Assembly: GCF_003576645.1 (NCBI RefSeq)
Contig: NC_044916.1
Span: 15,781,793 to 15,845,792, forward strand
DNA from: Ipomoea triloba
Lineage: Eukaryota; Streptophyta; Magnoliopsida; Solanales; Convolvulaceae
Direction of reading: 5' to 3'
DNA length: 64,000 nt
The notes under the pieces are model-generated. The model ran no database searches, had not been told where the DNA came from, and saw nothing but the letters and a program-made list of their open reading frames with translations. The position numbers and the translations under genes were made by a program. This document shows positions 10,258 to 22,014 of this stretch, piece by piece (the stretch's first letter is position 1; each line of letters opens with the position of its first letter).

Positions 10258-11640
10258 TTAGTTTGGGATACTTTGTAGCACAATTTTCAACAAAACCTCC
10301 CTCCCTGCCCTTGACAAAAACCTATTACCCCAACTAGAAATCCTTGCTCGCACCCTATCACGGACAAAGCCAAGAATCTCCCTCTTCCTACGTCCCACAT
10401 AACTCGGTAAGCCCAAGTATTTGTCCCTACCCTGCTGTTCATGAACCCCTAAAACCTCACAAACGGCCTCCTTATCCTCCACATGCATATTTCGCCCAAA
10501 CACAATAGAAGTTTTAGTGAAATTCACCCTTTGTCCACTTGCCTCACCATACTCCCTCAAGACCTCTCTCAAAACCCCCGCCTCAAAATTGTTGGCCCGA
10601 AATGAAAAAAAGGCAGTCATCAGCAAAGAACACATGGGACACAACAGGAGCAGTCCTAGCAACTCTAACCCTAGTCAAACTCCCCTCCCTCTCCTAAGCA
10701 TGTAACATAGCACTAAGGCTTTCAGCAACAATGATAAACAAACACGGAGAGAGAGGATCCCCTTGTCTCAAACCTCTACTGGGAACAATAGGCCCCCACT
10801 CCTTCCCTTCCACCAAAACTTTATACTGGACCGTAGACTCACATTGGCCTCATCAACTCCACCCAACGCTCACTGAACCCCAACCGTAACATGACCTTTC
10901 CCAAGAAACCCCACTCCACTCTATAGTAGGCCTTACTCGTATCAACTTTTAGAGCCCCGAAACCACCTCTATCACCCCGATGTCTTTTTAAAGAATGGGC
11001 AAACTAAAAAACAATTAAGATATTATCCACAATAGACCTACCCGGGATGAAAGCACTTTGGGCACAAGAAATCAAGGAATTCAACAAACCCCTCATCCTA
11101 TTCGCTAGGATTTTAGCAAAAATACGGTAAAGGACATTACAAAGAGAGATGAGCCGAAACTTAGGCATTAAAGATGAGGATTTAATTTTTGGGATAAGCA
11201 CAATATGGGTTTCATTTATACAAGCAGGTAAGTGACTGGTATTAACAAAATCACGGCATAAAGAAACTACCTCATCACCAACTATCGCCCAATGAGTTTG
11301 ATAGAAAGTCAGAGATATGCCATTAGGACCGGGAGACTTATCCGGATGCATGGAAAATAAAGCTGCCCTTACTTCCTCTGACTCCACCGGCCGAACAAAA
11401 AAAAACATTATGTTCGGTCGTGAGTCTTGGCTCCAAATTCGCCAGAACAGGCCTTGCATCCCCTTCGTTTGACGTATACAACTCGCAGAAATAGCGAATC
11501 ATGATTCCTCCCATCCCCACGTCATCCGTCACCAAATCCCCACCCGGCTCCCGTAAACCACTAATCATGTTCCTCCGCCTCCGCCTATTTACGCACGTAT
11601 GGAAAAAATGGGAGTTCTGATCACCCTTCGTGTACCATAA
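10258..11640 (-). pseudogene. LINE reverse transcriptase, decayed
   Basis: The minus strand encodes PDKSPGPNGISLTFYQ, FRLISLCNVLYRIFAKILAN and SAFIPGRSIVDNI, the fingers and palm of plant LINE RT. The catalytic FADD is visible at 10616-10627 on the minus strand, in a frame different from the surrounding long frame. RVNFTKTSIVFGRN and KYLGLPSYVGR follow. Just upstream (11550-11640) QLWYTKGDQNSHFFH matches the family region before RT. Several frameshifts rule out a product. Confidence 0.85.
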
Positions 11641-12160
11641 TTGTTTGGCACACTACTTCCACATGTCACTTTGATTTTGCAGCAAAGACAAATATCTATT
11701 CTAGGCATTGCCAAAACTCCTAACCCCCACCTCATCCCTTCTCCCCTGCAAACTCCCCAATCGCATATTTTCTCCAGAAATCTCTTCCAAGCACAGCAAC
11801 AACAGAGACTCCCCCAACCGAAAGCACTCTTGGAAGGCAGCAACAAAAAAATTCTGATGGCAGACCAAAAAATAGTTCCAAAAGTAGAGCAGCAGCGGCA
11901 GGATCCTCCAACTTCTCTCCGGCAAGGGAATGTGTATTGTGTTACTGATCTGCAAGGGCTAGGGTAGAAGATTTTTGTGTAAATGGCGGAAGGAAGGAAA
12001 AAATAATTAGTCGGCAGGAAATTCTTAAAGAGCCCTTACTTTAAACAGTTTTAAAAGGAAATTTCACGGAAGGATTAAATTGGTTAGAATTGAAGCATGC
12101 ATGAACTCTATCTCAACTAAAAGCCTAGGTTGATAATTGTTGGATACACATTTATGTTTA

Positions 12161-13978
12161 TACTAGTTTTACACGCGCATTGCGCGAATGGGTTAATGCC
12201 CAATGTTTATATTTAAATAAATATTTGAAAGTATATTTGAAAGTATATCAATGCAAGATTATATATGAGAAGTTTATACATAAGTAGTTGAATGTCGAAT
12301 TTGTTTATTTAAATATGTAACTCAAAGTATATGAATCCAAGATAATATATGAAATTCATTATAATTATCACAAAAATAAATGTTTGCAACTTTGTAAAAT
12401 CGATAGTCTAAATACTTGGTCTAAAAATAATAGTCTAAATAAATACTACTTTTGGTTTGAATTTTTCTAAGCATTCTTAAATCTCTTTTGAGTAACATTG
12501 TCATTGTCTTCATCTTTACTATGTGTCCTCTTCCTTTTAGTTAGTAGTGTGTTATTTGCAATTGGGTTACTATTGGTAGCATAGATGACAACGTCATGCA
12601 ATGAGATTATGATATAGGCCGGAGCTATGGACTTTGCTTTAGGTGTTCTGCTTGGGGTTCATTTGGTTCAACCATTATTGTTGAATGAGTTATTGTGGAT
12701 AAAGAAATCCCTAGTTTAAAGAAAAAAGATTAAATAAATTAGTAAATATTTGAAAATTTTAAATATGATGTATTCCAAATATATTAAAAGGTAGTTTCTC
12801 GCTTCAATTTGTTGGGTAATGGTTATTTGAGTACTTTCATTGTCAACAAATTCCCCAAGTAGTTAATATGATTGGTTTCAAACTATTCTTTTTTATTTTT
12901 TTAATGGTATTAATAAAATACTTGGTAAATAAATATATAACATTATTTTGTATTATAATTTTGATATTTAATTACAAGATAGTGTAAAAAGAACATAATG
13001 GACAATGTAATGAATATCAATTGATGAATTTGAATGTACATAATCTTTGCATTAGAGAAAATAAAGACAATATAACTCATGAAATTATTTTTCTTATTTA
13101 ATTTATTGATAATGAATATTTCTTTTAAATAGAGGCATTGTAGGCACATAATTCTAAATTAAAGAAATGCACATGTATCATTTTTTGTCGTAACTACTAA
13201 TTTTTTTTGAATGCAACTACTAATTTATTTAATTCAATAAGAGTAAAATAGAGTGATCACGCTTCAATTTGTTGGGTTATTTGAGTACTCTCTTTGTCAA
13301 CCGATCCCCAAGTAGTTAATATAATTAGTTTCAAATTATTTAAAAAAAAAAATTTTCATGGTACTAATAAAATACTTGGTAAATAAATGTATAACATTAT
13401 TTTGTATTATAACTTTGATATTTAATTACAAGATATTGTAAAAATAAGATAATGGATAATATAATTAATATCAATTGATAAATTTGAATGTAAAGAGTCT
13501 TTGAATGGGAGAAAATAAAGACAATATAACTAATGAAATTATTTCTCTTATTTAATTTAATTTTTTGATAATGAATAATTTTTTCAAATAAAGGTATTGT
13601 AGACACATAATTCTAAATTAAAGAAATACATATGTATCATTTTTTGTTGTAGCTACTAATTCATTTAATTTAATAAGAGTGAAATAGAGTGAGGAACTTA
13701 ATTATGCCAAAATTTGATTTGGATGAGATTCGAACATAAGACATTTCTTATAGAAATTAATAGGTAAGTTAAAAGTTAACGGAATATTAACGGAGAAGAG
13801 AATATTTAACGGAAAGCTTAATGGATAATCATATAATTAAGGATAAATTAGGAAATCTCAGGGAAAAATATAAATCTAAATAATCTGAAGCATCCATTTG
13901 ATTAAATAATTTGACAGCCATTTTTCCTACCGATTTTAGGCCTAACTCTGATCTCTTTGGCTCTTATTAGTATAGTAG
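12161..13978 (+). mobile_element. Unclassified AT-rich insert, possibly Helitron2-like
   Basis: The insert begins TACTAGTTTTACACGCGC, with the hairpin CGCGC-ATT-GCGCG (12174-12186), and ends CTTATTAGTATAGTA. TATACTA and its complement TAGTATA at the ends make a short inverted terminal match. No ORF is present. The ends do not fit a classic Helitron (TC ... CTRR); a Helitron2-type or MITE-like origin is a guess from terminal style. Confidence 0.35.
12800..13693 (+). repeat. Tandem duplication of about 445 bp
   Basis: The segment starting GCTTCAATTTGTTGGGT at about 12802 is repeated from 13261 to about 13693, matching at most positions with small indels, for example TACTTGGTAAATAAAT and CACATAATTCTAAATTAAAG in both. 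It is AT-rich and non-coding. Confidence 0.8.
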
Positions 13979-14299
13979 ATATTATATGTTTTAACACGCC
14001 TCTCACATGTGCAGGTCGATTACTTAACCAATGACCTTTGGCATGAGGTTGACTTTGATACCAAATTGAAGCATGTGCTCCATCTCAACTTATAAAAGTC
14101 TAAGTTGATAGTTGAATACACATTTATGTTTATATATTACGAAGTATATGCTTAACATATAATTGAAATAATTGAGGGATCGAATCTCCTCAAATTGAAA
14201 ATCAAGGACTACATTACAAATCCAATATGAGGGACTAAAAGTGCTATTTTTCCATAATTAAAATGATATGACGTCGTTTTACTTCATAATCAACGCTGG

Positions 14300-14513
14300 T
14301 ACATGGACTATAGTTCACAGTAAAATTTGTCTAGCCGAGAACCTGGTCTTTCATGAAAGAACTAAACACATTGAGATTGATTATTGTTACCTAGTAAGGG
14401 AAAACCTACAAAAAGCAGTCCCAAAACTGTTGCATGTCACTACTACAAATCAGTTAGCTGATGTTTTTCCAAAGTCTCATGCTTCTAACACATTCCGCAG
14501 TCTAACTCTTTAG
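14300..14513 (+). pseudogene. Ty1/copia RNase H C-terminal fragment
   Basis: The frame encodes ICLAENLVFHERTKHIEIDY, then LLHVTTTNQLADVFPKS, the well-known end of copia pol RNase H (normally NPVFHERTKHIEIDCH and NQLADVFTKSL). Only the last ~70 residues remain, with no flanking RT or LTR, so this is an isolated relic. Confidence 0.85.
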
Positions 14514-15544
14514 TCTTTATTCCTTGAAGTCTGCACACAGTACAGTGATCTCCATGTATTTTCACACGGGTTGTAGTTAGGAGGCCTTAGCTTCCCCTGC
14601 AAGAATTCGGCCCGGCCAGTTGGGAAGTTGAGCATTCAACAAGTTAACAATTATTTATTTAAATTTTTTTATTATAAAAATTATTAATCTTATAATTATT
14701 TTTAATTTTAATTGATAATTTTATTTTAATATAAATAGCTAGTGATTATTATTAGTATGGCATTTGCATTCATTCCCCATTTGCATTACATTCTACTCTC
14801 TGACAATTGTAACCTGCAAGGCGCAACACCACATTATTCCCCATTTGATGAGGTAGGAACTCACAAATGCACCTATCTTCATCTCCAACAAGGTTCCTTC
14901 TGTATAAGCTTCTCTATCCTCCAGACAATCATGTTTGACCATCACACTAAATATTTACATGTGCTGTCCACTCTCTGCTTCTCATGTTACTCAGAGTCAC
15001 AGTTGAGAAATTCATGATTGTAATCCTTAATGACTTCCTCTACAGTTCCGTTTCGATCCATTAAAACTCAGGTATGTAAGTAATTTTGCACGACTTCTCC
15101 ACGGACCGCGCCACCAACTTGCACGTACGGTTGTAGCTAGGAGGGCGGCCTTGCGCAGCAAGAATTTGGGCGGTTGGGAAATTGAGCTTTAGGGAACAAG
15201 TCTGCATGAACAAGAAAACAAACCCCAAAGAGAACAGCCTAAAAGAATACAGTACAAAGAAAACTTTTTAGAATTGATCAACATTAATACATGCATTTCA
15301 AATCTTGTGAAAGTTGAAGCTTCTCATTTGTGCTATTTCCAACAATGGATCATATCAAAACTTCTAGGCTTCTAAGCGTACACAATAACATTAATACATT
15401 TCAAATCTTTAAATGAATTAAATCTAAAAACAAACAATATAAACCTGGCTGGAGTAACTGCTGCTGCTGGACTGCTGGACTGCTGCGACGACGACCGGCG
15501 AGGACGAGCTGCGCTACTGTTCCTTCGGACGAGTAACAACACCA

Positions 15545-15546
<2 letters not shown>

Positions 15547-15587
<41 letters not shown>
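15547..15587 (+). repeat. (ATT)n microsatellite
   Basis: Thirteen or so ATT units between ACACCAC and ACCCATCTGATG in the second repeat copy. Confidence 0.95.
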
Positions 15588-15654
15588 CATCTGATGAGGC
15601 AGGAACTCACAAATAAATTTTTTAATATTTTTATATATTTACTATTAGGCATGG

Positions 15655-16035
15655 CTGTAAATATATTTCAATAGTCTATGGTGTGTGGCAAATCTGGCAA
15701 TTTGCTTGGGCAGATGGGGAATATATACACTGCTCGTGACTTGTGTTTTCAGGCTACTTGGGCGATGGATATATGGAATCATCAACTCCGGCAAGGTTCC
15801 GATCGTCGGAAGAGGATCAAATTCCTTCATTGAAGCACAGCACTTGTGGAGGATCCTCTCATCTGATCTTTTCAACTTCAATTAAGTCTAACAAACTATC
15901 TTGCTGCTTCGTGTTTTTCACCATGGCCTGGAGTGGAGGAGGTTTTCGGTCAGAGCTTCATGCACGGGCGGTGCTACCAACTTGCACGGCTGCTCCACGT
16001 ACTGTGCAACAAATTTGCACGGTTGTAGTTAGGAG
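15655..16035 (-). repeat. Gene-like fragment, inverted copy of 6205-6515
   Basis: On the minus strand this encodes KRSDERILHKCCASMKEF and LPELM, matching the plus-strand copy at 6350-6450, and reads further before decaying. Function is unknown to me. The two copies lie about 9 kb apart in opposite orientation. Confidence 0.55.
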
Positions 16036-16228
16036 GACTTGCAAAGCAATAATTCGATCAGCCTGTTGGGAAATTTAGCATTCAGCAAGTTAACAATTAT
16101 CTATTTACAAGTTCCTAAGCCAAATTAAAAACCAAAAAAAAATTGAAAAGATATGTCATCATCAAATTACATTAAAGTATGGCATTTGCATTCATTCTTC
16201 CTCATTCATTTCTCATAACCTACAACAC

Positions 16229-16232
<4 letters not shown>

Positions 16233-16281
<49 letters not shown>
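16233..16281 (+). repeat. (AAT)n microsatellite
   Basis: About sixteen AAT units at the same site of the third repeat copy (between ACACCACATT and ACCCATCTGATG). Confidence 0.95.
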
Positions 16282-16429
16282 CCATCTGATGGGGCAGGAA
16301 CTTACAAATGCACCTATATCTTCTTCTCCAACAAGGTTCCTTCTGCATAGGCTTCTCCATCCTCCAGCCAGCCAATTAAGTCGAGGGACTTAATTGGACA
16401 CGAAAAATTATCGAGGACCAAATTGATAA

Positions 16430-17227
16430 TTTCGCAATATTATAGTTGAGGGACCATTTCGGTAATAAACTCTAAAAAAAATATAAAACATTGATTTTCT
16501 TTAAAAATCGACGTTGTATATTTTTTAATTAAAAAATAATAATTTTTAAGTAATGACTTCGGTTTTCCAAGAAAACTGACGTCGTATTTGTTTTTAATTA
16601 AAAAAAATTGAAATCCCAACACATATGTTTTAAGCAGCTTAAAGCGTGTTGCGTGGCGTGTGTGTGTCAACGATTCGATCAACTAAAAATAATGCACAAA
16701 ATGTAAAAAGATATAGAGAGAGAAATTTTTATATTGGTTCGGCATGCAAGTGCTTACTCCACTTTTCTCCTTAACGTCTAATAGGGATAAATTTCCGATA
16801 TACGTATCCCGGGACGGATGTCCCGGTCTAACATAATTACCGGTCTATTTTAACCTACCGGTCTATCTTCGCATATCGCCCTCGCTGGCCACCTGGCCTA
16901 GGCGGGCCGGTCAGGTAGGTAACCCGACCTTTATGAGTCGGGGGCACCAAAAACCCTTGGGACCTTGCCCGAATTCGGTAGCCGGGCGTCCCGATCTTTG
17001 TCAGGAGGCACTTGCCTGTAGAGTTTTGCCCCATTCAGGGGCTTGCATTTGGCCTTCATCCGTAGGGCCACGTTTTAGGCCGGTGCATGCTTAACACACG
17101 TAATACATGCCGCCGGCCCAGAACCTATCCCCTAGGCCACCTATAAATAGCGCATTTAATGCAATATTATGGACTTTTGGCTGTTTCTGCTATATAATAG
17201 TCAAAGAGACCGGGAACCTCTGATCCA
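16430..17227. other. Mixed stretch with TIR-like words and a GC-rich block
   Basis: 16486-16605 has two related blocks (GATTTTC ... ATCGACGTTGT and GGTTTTCC ... ACTGACGTCGT), resembling subterminal words of CACTA-type elements. 16800-17120 is unusually GC-rich for this window, with a TATA-like TATAAATAG at about 17142. No ORF; it could be part of an unidentified LTR or promoter. Confidence 0.3.
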
Positions 17228-18195
17228 CACTACAAAGATGAAGACATTTAGTGACAAAACGTTTGTGACACTTCATAATTTAGTCACAAATAATACATTT
17301 TTTGTGACCAAAAAAATAATTTGACACTATTGTGTGGGATAATTGTGATAATATTTTTTTGGTCACGGATAATATGGTAATTGTGACAAGTAAGTATTTG
17401 TTACGAATAAGTTGTCACTATTACTACAATAATAGTGTCGTAACATACGTTGTCACTATTTGTTGTCACTAAATGTATTTGCATTTTGGCGGCATTATAA
17501 TTATGACGGGAACGAATGTAATTGAGACAAAATATAATATGAACACAAATTTTTGTACATTTTGTGACAAATTTTTTGTGACACTTCATAATTTAGTCAC
17601 AAATAATATCTTTTTTGTGACCAAAACAATAATTCGACACTACTGTGTTAGATAATTGTGATAACTTTTTTGTTGTCACAGATAGTATGGTATTGTGACA
17701 AGTATTTGTTACGCATAAGTTGTCACTATTACTAGAATAATAGTGTCGTAACATACGTTGTCACTAAATGTATGTGCATTTTGGCAGCTTTATAATTATG
17801 GCGGGAATGAATGTAATTATGACAAAATATAACATGGACACTGACTTTTGTACTTTTTGTGACAAATAGTTGTTGGTCACTCTTGTTAATAATATTTGTG
17901 ACAATTTTTTTGTCAATAATAATACAATTGGTTAATACCATTAGAACTGATAATCAATTGTGAGAAAAAAAATACTATTGTCACTAATATTGTCATTTTT
18001 TCTGATGAAATTGTTACAAATATTTGTGACAATATATAATTCTGTAACAAAAATTACTAAATTGTGAAAATTGCACTGACTTCAAGTTTTGTCACTAATG
18101 TTATGATAATTGTGACAAGTAATTATTTGTTACAATGACTTTGTCACTATAATTAAATAGATGATTATTGTGTGCTTGTTCTGCTATCAATCTAG
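17228..18195 (+). mobile_element. CACTA-like (En/Spm) end with tandem subterminal repeats
   Basis: CACTACAAAG at 17228 has the form of a CACTA terminal repeat. The following 0.9 kb is packed with GTGACA and TGTCAC words in both orientations, as in subterminal regions where the element's own protein binds. A unit of about 315 bp starting GTGACACTTCATAATTTAG (17261) is repeated at 17577, with a third partial copy. No transposase is seen and the right end (CTAGTG near 18191) is uncertain. Confidence 0.5.
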
Positions 18196-18645
18196 TGTCC
18201 TCATCCCTAAGTTCGATTCAAAATTAATCAAATTAATTGAATGACTACCCAAACGACATTAGCATATTATTTGTACGTTAAGAGCTATCCAATGTAGTAC
18301 AATTTTTGTACAAGATGGTTGTATCAACTATATAATATAAAAATATTATACATAATAAAAAATTTGGTAATTTGACCAATTAATTGAATTAATCAAAGTA
18401 CTGATTTAGTTGATTAGATAACAATTTCACCTACATGATAATTCAATTTGGAATTAATAAAATTATTGAACAAGTTTAGTCTTTTTGTTATTCATCAAAA
18501 GAACATTACCAAAAAACTAATTATTTAAAATATTAAGTGTACTCAAATGTTCCTTATTGTTATCCCTTATTTCCTTAATTATTATTTAGAAAATTTAGAA
18601 AGTAAATGAAGAAAAAAAAAAGATATTCATGTTCTTCTTCCCCAT
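18196..18645. other. AT-rich stretch
   Basis: Nothing recognisable; low-complexity AT-rich DNA. Confidence 0.4.
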
Positions 18646-18646
18646 T

Positions 18647-18786
18647 TTATCAACATATTTATAGCAATTAACATATTTACAACTTAAAATAATAATAATA
18701 ATAATGGTAATGTAATCAACATATTTATAGCAATTAACATATTTACCGCTTAAAATAATAATAATAATAATGGTAATGTAAACTAC
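18647..18786 (+). repeat. Two-copy tandem repeat of about 69 bp
   Basis: CAACATATTTATAGCAATTA ... AATAATAATGGTAATGTAA occurs twice in a row, differing at a few bases (ACAACTT versus ACCGCTT). Each copy ends in an (AAT)n run. Confidence 0.9.
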
Positions 18787-19743
18787 AACAAAAAGGCATT
18801 GTCTTGGGCGGTGGGTTGTTGTTGTCGTCATTACATATATTAGTATTTTAAGAATATATATATTACATATATATATATTACACGGAATGAATTAGTTATA
18901 ATATTTTAAGAATATTTAGATCGATATACAATTATATAAATTAAGAAATCAAATATTATATAGCGCAATTGATGAAAATTGGTTGGATCGATTATGTTTT
19001 TGATGTTTTTCTTACTTTAATTAGAGCAAATAATTGTCCAATTACTCGTGCGATTCACGAATAAATTTTTTTTATTATATATTTAGATAATAAAAATAAA
19101 GATAAAATTATAAAAAATTCCAATATTGAACGTGTACATTTATTTGATTATAAGATTAGTTCAAAATTATCACTCAGTTAATTGAATAATATATTATTTG
19201 TTTGTCTACAATTATGTTTAAAAGATTGATATGTAATATGACTTATGTAATTATATTATTACTAAATAAATATGACAAAATGAGAAATAATTTAATTATA
19301 ATTATTGTAAAAATAAATTCAACGATCAATGTTTTGCTAAATTGCCATAATAATTATTAGACAATTATTATTAGTCAATTACACTAACTTTTTTTTTTTA
19401 CCAATTGTAATTTTTGTTATTCCACATGCTGTGCGGTTGTGACAGCCCACTGTCACGTAGACCAGATTCTCCTAGGGTATTTTGTACTGTACCCGTTCTA
19501 AACATTAATAAAGAGTATTCTGTTCGTATTCTTGTATATTACTCTATCAACGTCCAAGGAGGTTTTCACTAATATTCTTGTTACAGAATACCAGTGAAAC
19601 TTATTACACAGTGTATCCATCAAGCACTATTGATCGCGATAGTGTTTCTTCGATTCAGATGTTCCCACCTATCTTCAACACTTGATATCTACTCCATGGG
19701 TTAGCCACAAAATCGCATTGAGTAGCGGATCTTCAACCACAAC
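18787..19743. other. AT-rich DNA then possible LTR tail
   Basis: 18787-19440 shows nothing. 19441-19743 contains CATTAATAAAGAGTATTCTG and other words that resemble the R/U5 part of a copia LTR, but I cannot pair it with another copy. Confidence 0.3.
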
Positions 19744-20590
19744 TGTAACCCTTCACTCATTCCAATAAGTTTAGTGTTCGAAAAAAAAAATATTTTAGGC
19801 ATTGACATACATGGGTTATGTTCAGTAGATATTTCAAGACGATTTTGCGAGTTAGAATTGTTGATAATAAGCTGCGAACATGCGTGCCGGTCACGAACCG
19901 TAAAAATTTTAGGAACATGTGTTCAGTTCAGATTGACCTAGGAAGTGGACTGTATGCACGATACCATTAACCATGAACTTCCTACTTAGTTAAGTTTAAA
20001 TTAGATTAACCCATGAGAGTGAAAATTTATTACAACCTTGGTATCGCTGTACTTCGCGATGTACCGAAAATTGTCCGATTTTAGGATTTAATGATAGGAT
20101 CAAGTTCAGAATAATTTTGGTTTCGAAATCATTCTTAACTAAATTATTTTCTACCGTAACTATATCTGTTTAACCCATAACTGGCAAGCCAAAGATATTT
20201 TTCCATGATCTACCACAAGAAATTGACAAGTGTCACTTTAATTAGCCACATACCCTTATTAAAATATTAAAAGAGTAGATTTTATTGGGTTTGTCTTCCA
20301 TTTCCACCACTTGGCCGAAATTTTAAGAGAGAAAAGAGGGAGAGGAGAACTTCATCTTCAACCTTGAGCAACAACTTCCATAGCCAAGCTTCTACACAAA
20401 GTTGATCATCCTTCGGTAAAATTCTAATTTTATTCGGTTAAAAAGTCTTGATTTCTTCCCTAGAACTTGATTGTAGGTAAAAATTTCTTAAATATGTTGT
20501 TATGGTGGTGTATTCTACCTAGGGTTTTTCGGTGAAAATTGGGGATAAAGGTTCAAGACTACTTTTAAGGTGATATTACACACTTGTGAG

Positions 20591-21209
20591 GTAAGGAATC
20601 CCTTAAGTCGGTTATTGTCACTTGAAATTAGACAATTGATAAGTTGAATTATGAAATTAGGAGTTCTATGTTGGAATTTATGTGTCAATCTTGAGGATTT
20701 CGTACTAAACCTATGTAACCACTCTATGGACTTTGGAATTTGTTGTATACATGTTCGTAGATAAGGTATGCATATATAGGTTATATGAATGTTATATTTT
20801 GTAAGTATGTACATATATTCACGATATGAGTGTTTTGTATGTGTGTATATATACATATATATATAAAAGTAGTGTCTTATTTTAAATTTGAAGAATGCAC
20901 TACACCTCTTTTAATAAGGGTAGTGTAAAGCTATATTTATATGGTCAATTTTGTAATAGTGTTTATAAAATAAAATTGTAAGTTTATTAAGTTTATTATA
21001 TGCAGGGAATCAGGGATTAAAGGTACATGTTTACCGTTGAAAGATTTTTGGTTGACTGATTCGGATTGATTGATTCACGAGTGCCAGGTGCTTTTATTTT
21101 CTTTTTTTATTTTTTTTTTATTTTATACAACTTTACCTATGAATGAGAAGCTTATGGGTTCTTACTTAGCCGTCGTGCTAACGGGTGCTTCATTGTTACC
21201 CTTTAACAG
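20591..21209 (+). other. Predicted intron inside the element A LTR
   Basis: The donor TGTGAG|GTAAGGAATCCC is strong and recurs in the other long LTRs here (53236, 56724; weaker at 25362 and 28291). The acceptor AACAG at 21205-21209 is preceded by GTGCTAAC, whose branch A (21181) lies 28 nt upstream, an ideal distance. The first base after the acceptor is the A of the ORF start codon. Splicing is inferred, not shown. Confidence 0.55.
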
Positions 21210-21614
21210 ATGTCATCCAGCAATGAGTCGTATAGTTCGGTAACTTCACCGAACTATAATGGCTCAGTTTTTGGATATGGAGTCTATGTACAGCATATGA
21301 TAGGGGAGGACCCCTATGTACCCGGCCACACTCTGCTAGCTCCTGACGATTCCTTCTCACCATCCAGCTCTCTTGTGTCTCTGGTAGATGCTCATCTGGC
21401 TCGGTGGGGCTACTACCCAATAGAAGTTTTACCGGGTAGCGACCCCCTAGAGTTCATTGTACATTACCCATATCTCTAGGATCCCACTCCTCCCGAGGGA
21501 GAATGGTCTATGGTCATTGTCACCGATCGCTCCTTGGATCACCTTAAGTGGTTTGAGGGCGAATGGCATCTAGTTTGGGGAGAGTTTGAGATCCCAGTGT
21601 ATCGTATGATCTGA
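21210..21614 (+). pseudogene. LTR-embedded small ORF, copy with a nonsense codon
   Basis: It matches the intact 134-codon ORF at 30596-31000 except for TAG at 21477-21479 where that copy has TGG, and a few other changes. It starts MSSSNESYSS and holds the conserved YPIEVLPGSDPLEFIV block before the stop and WFEGEWHLVWG after it. Function unknown. Confidence 0.7.
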
Positions 21615-22002
21615 TAGGTGGTGGAGGTCAAGTCGGGATAGTCTAAAACTCTCTTTTTGTGTACATATTCTGCAGCAGTCTTAGTAGATCAATTGCCAAA
21701 CTTGGGCATTGTGGTTGTGTATATATGTATCTAAAGTATGTTTTGGGGTTCTAAGGATGTCGTTATCACTCCCATGAACCTATATATATATATATATATG
21801 TATATGTTTGGACTGTTTAACTTATACCTCTGTTGTCGAGTCAGATAGTTATGAGTTGTTACAGGTGTATGGGAAACATGTGTAAGTCAGGAAAATTAGC
21901 CTGTGCACCTAGGGAGGAACCGCTAAAGGTTAGCCGGGTTCGACCTAGGTGTAGCGGTGATGCTCCCGGTTGTAGGGTTGACTAACCCGGGGTGTCACAA
22001 GG

Positions 22003-22014
22003 TGGTATCAGAGC
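22003..22014 (+). other. Primer-binding site, initiator Met tRNA
   Basis: TGGTATCAGAGC is the exact complement of the 3' end of plant initiator-Met tRNA and lies three bases after the LTR end, fixing the LTR border. Confidence 0.9.

Larger units (their letters stand above)
8562..11965 (-). mobile_element. Decayed LINE (L1-type non-LTR retrotransposon)
   Basis: On the minus strand, broken frames follow the plant LINE ORF2 order: region before RT, reverse transcriptase, linker, zinc-binding zf-RVT, RNase H. A run of T at 8562-8577 is the poly(A) tail on the other strand, fixing the 3' end. ORF1 and the endonuclease are missing, so the copy is 5'-truncated at about 11965. I could not find a target-site duplication. 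Frameshifts and stops throughout make it inactive. Confidence 0.85.
12087..14140 (+). repeat. Repeat split by an insertion at 12161-13978
   Basis: A block TTGAAGCATG ... CTCAACT ... ACACATTTATGTTTA occurs at 12089-12160 and again at 14066-14138. The sequence right of the insert (TTATATGTTTTAACACGCC, from 13982) reads as a natural continuation of the left block. I infer one repeat copy was interrupted. CTCACATGTG and GATACCAAATTGAAGC words are common in small plant LTR repeats. Confidence 0.45.
14550..16400 (+). repeat. Three-copy diverged repeat array
   Basis: Module one (GGTTGTAGTTAGGAGG ... GTTGGGAAATTGAGC) occurs near 14568, 15130 and 16022. Module two (ACACCACATTATT ... GATGAGGCAGGAACTCACAA) occurs near 14826, 15539 and 16224. 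Copies are diverged and broken. The inverted gene-like fragment at 15655-16035 sits inside. No complete transposon is recognised. Confidence 0.55.
19744..21999 (+). repeat. 5' LTR of element A
   Basis: It starts TGTAACCC and ends GGGGTGTCACA directly before the primer-binding site, 2256 bp. CCGGTCACGAACCG is at 19887-19900, a splice donor at 20590/20591, an acceptor at 21209 and a broken ORF at 21210-21614. From about 21127 it is nearly identical to 30513-31385, but upstream the two differ. Confidence 0.85.

Noticed and set aside
17130..17227. Promoter of a host gene (TATAAATAG)
   Set aside because: No ORF follows; a CACTA-like end begins at 17228.
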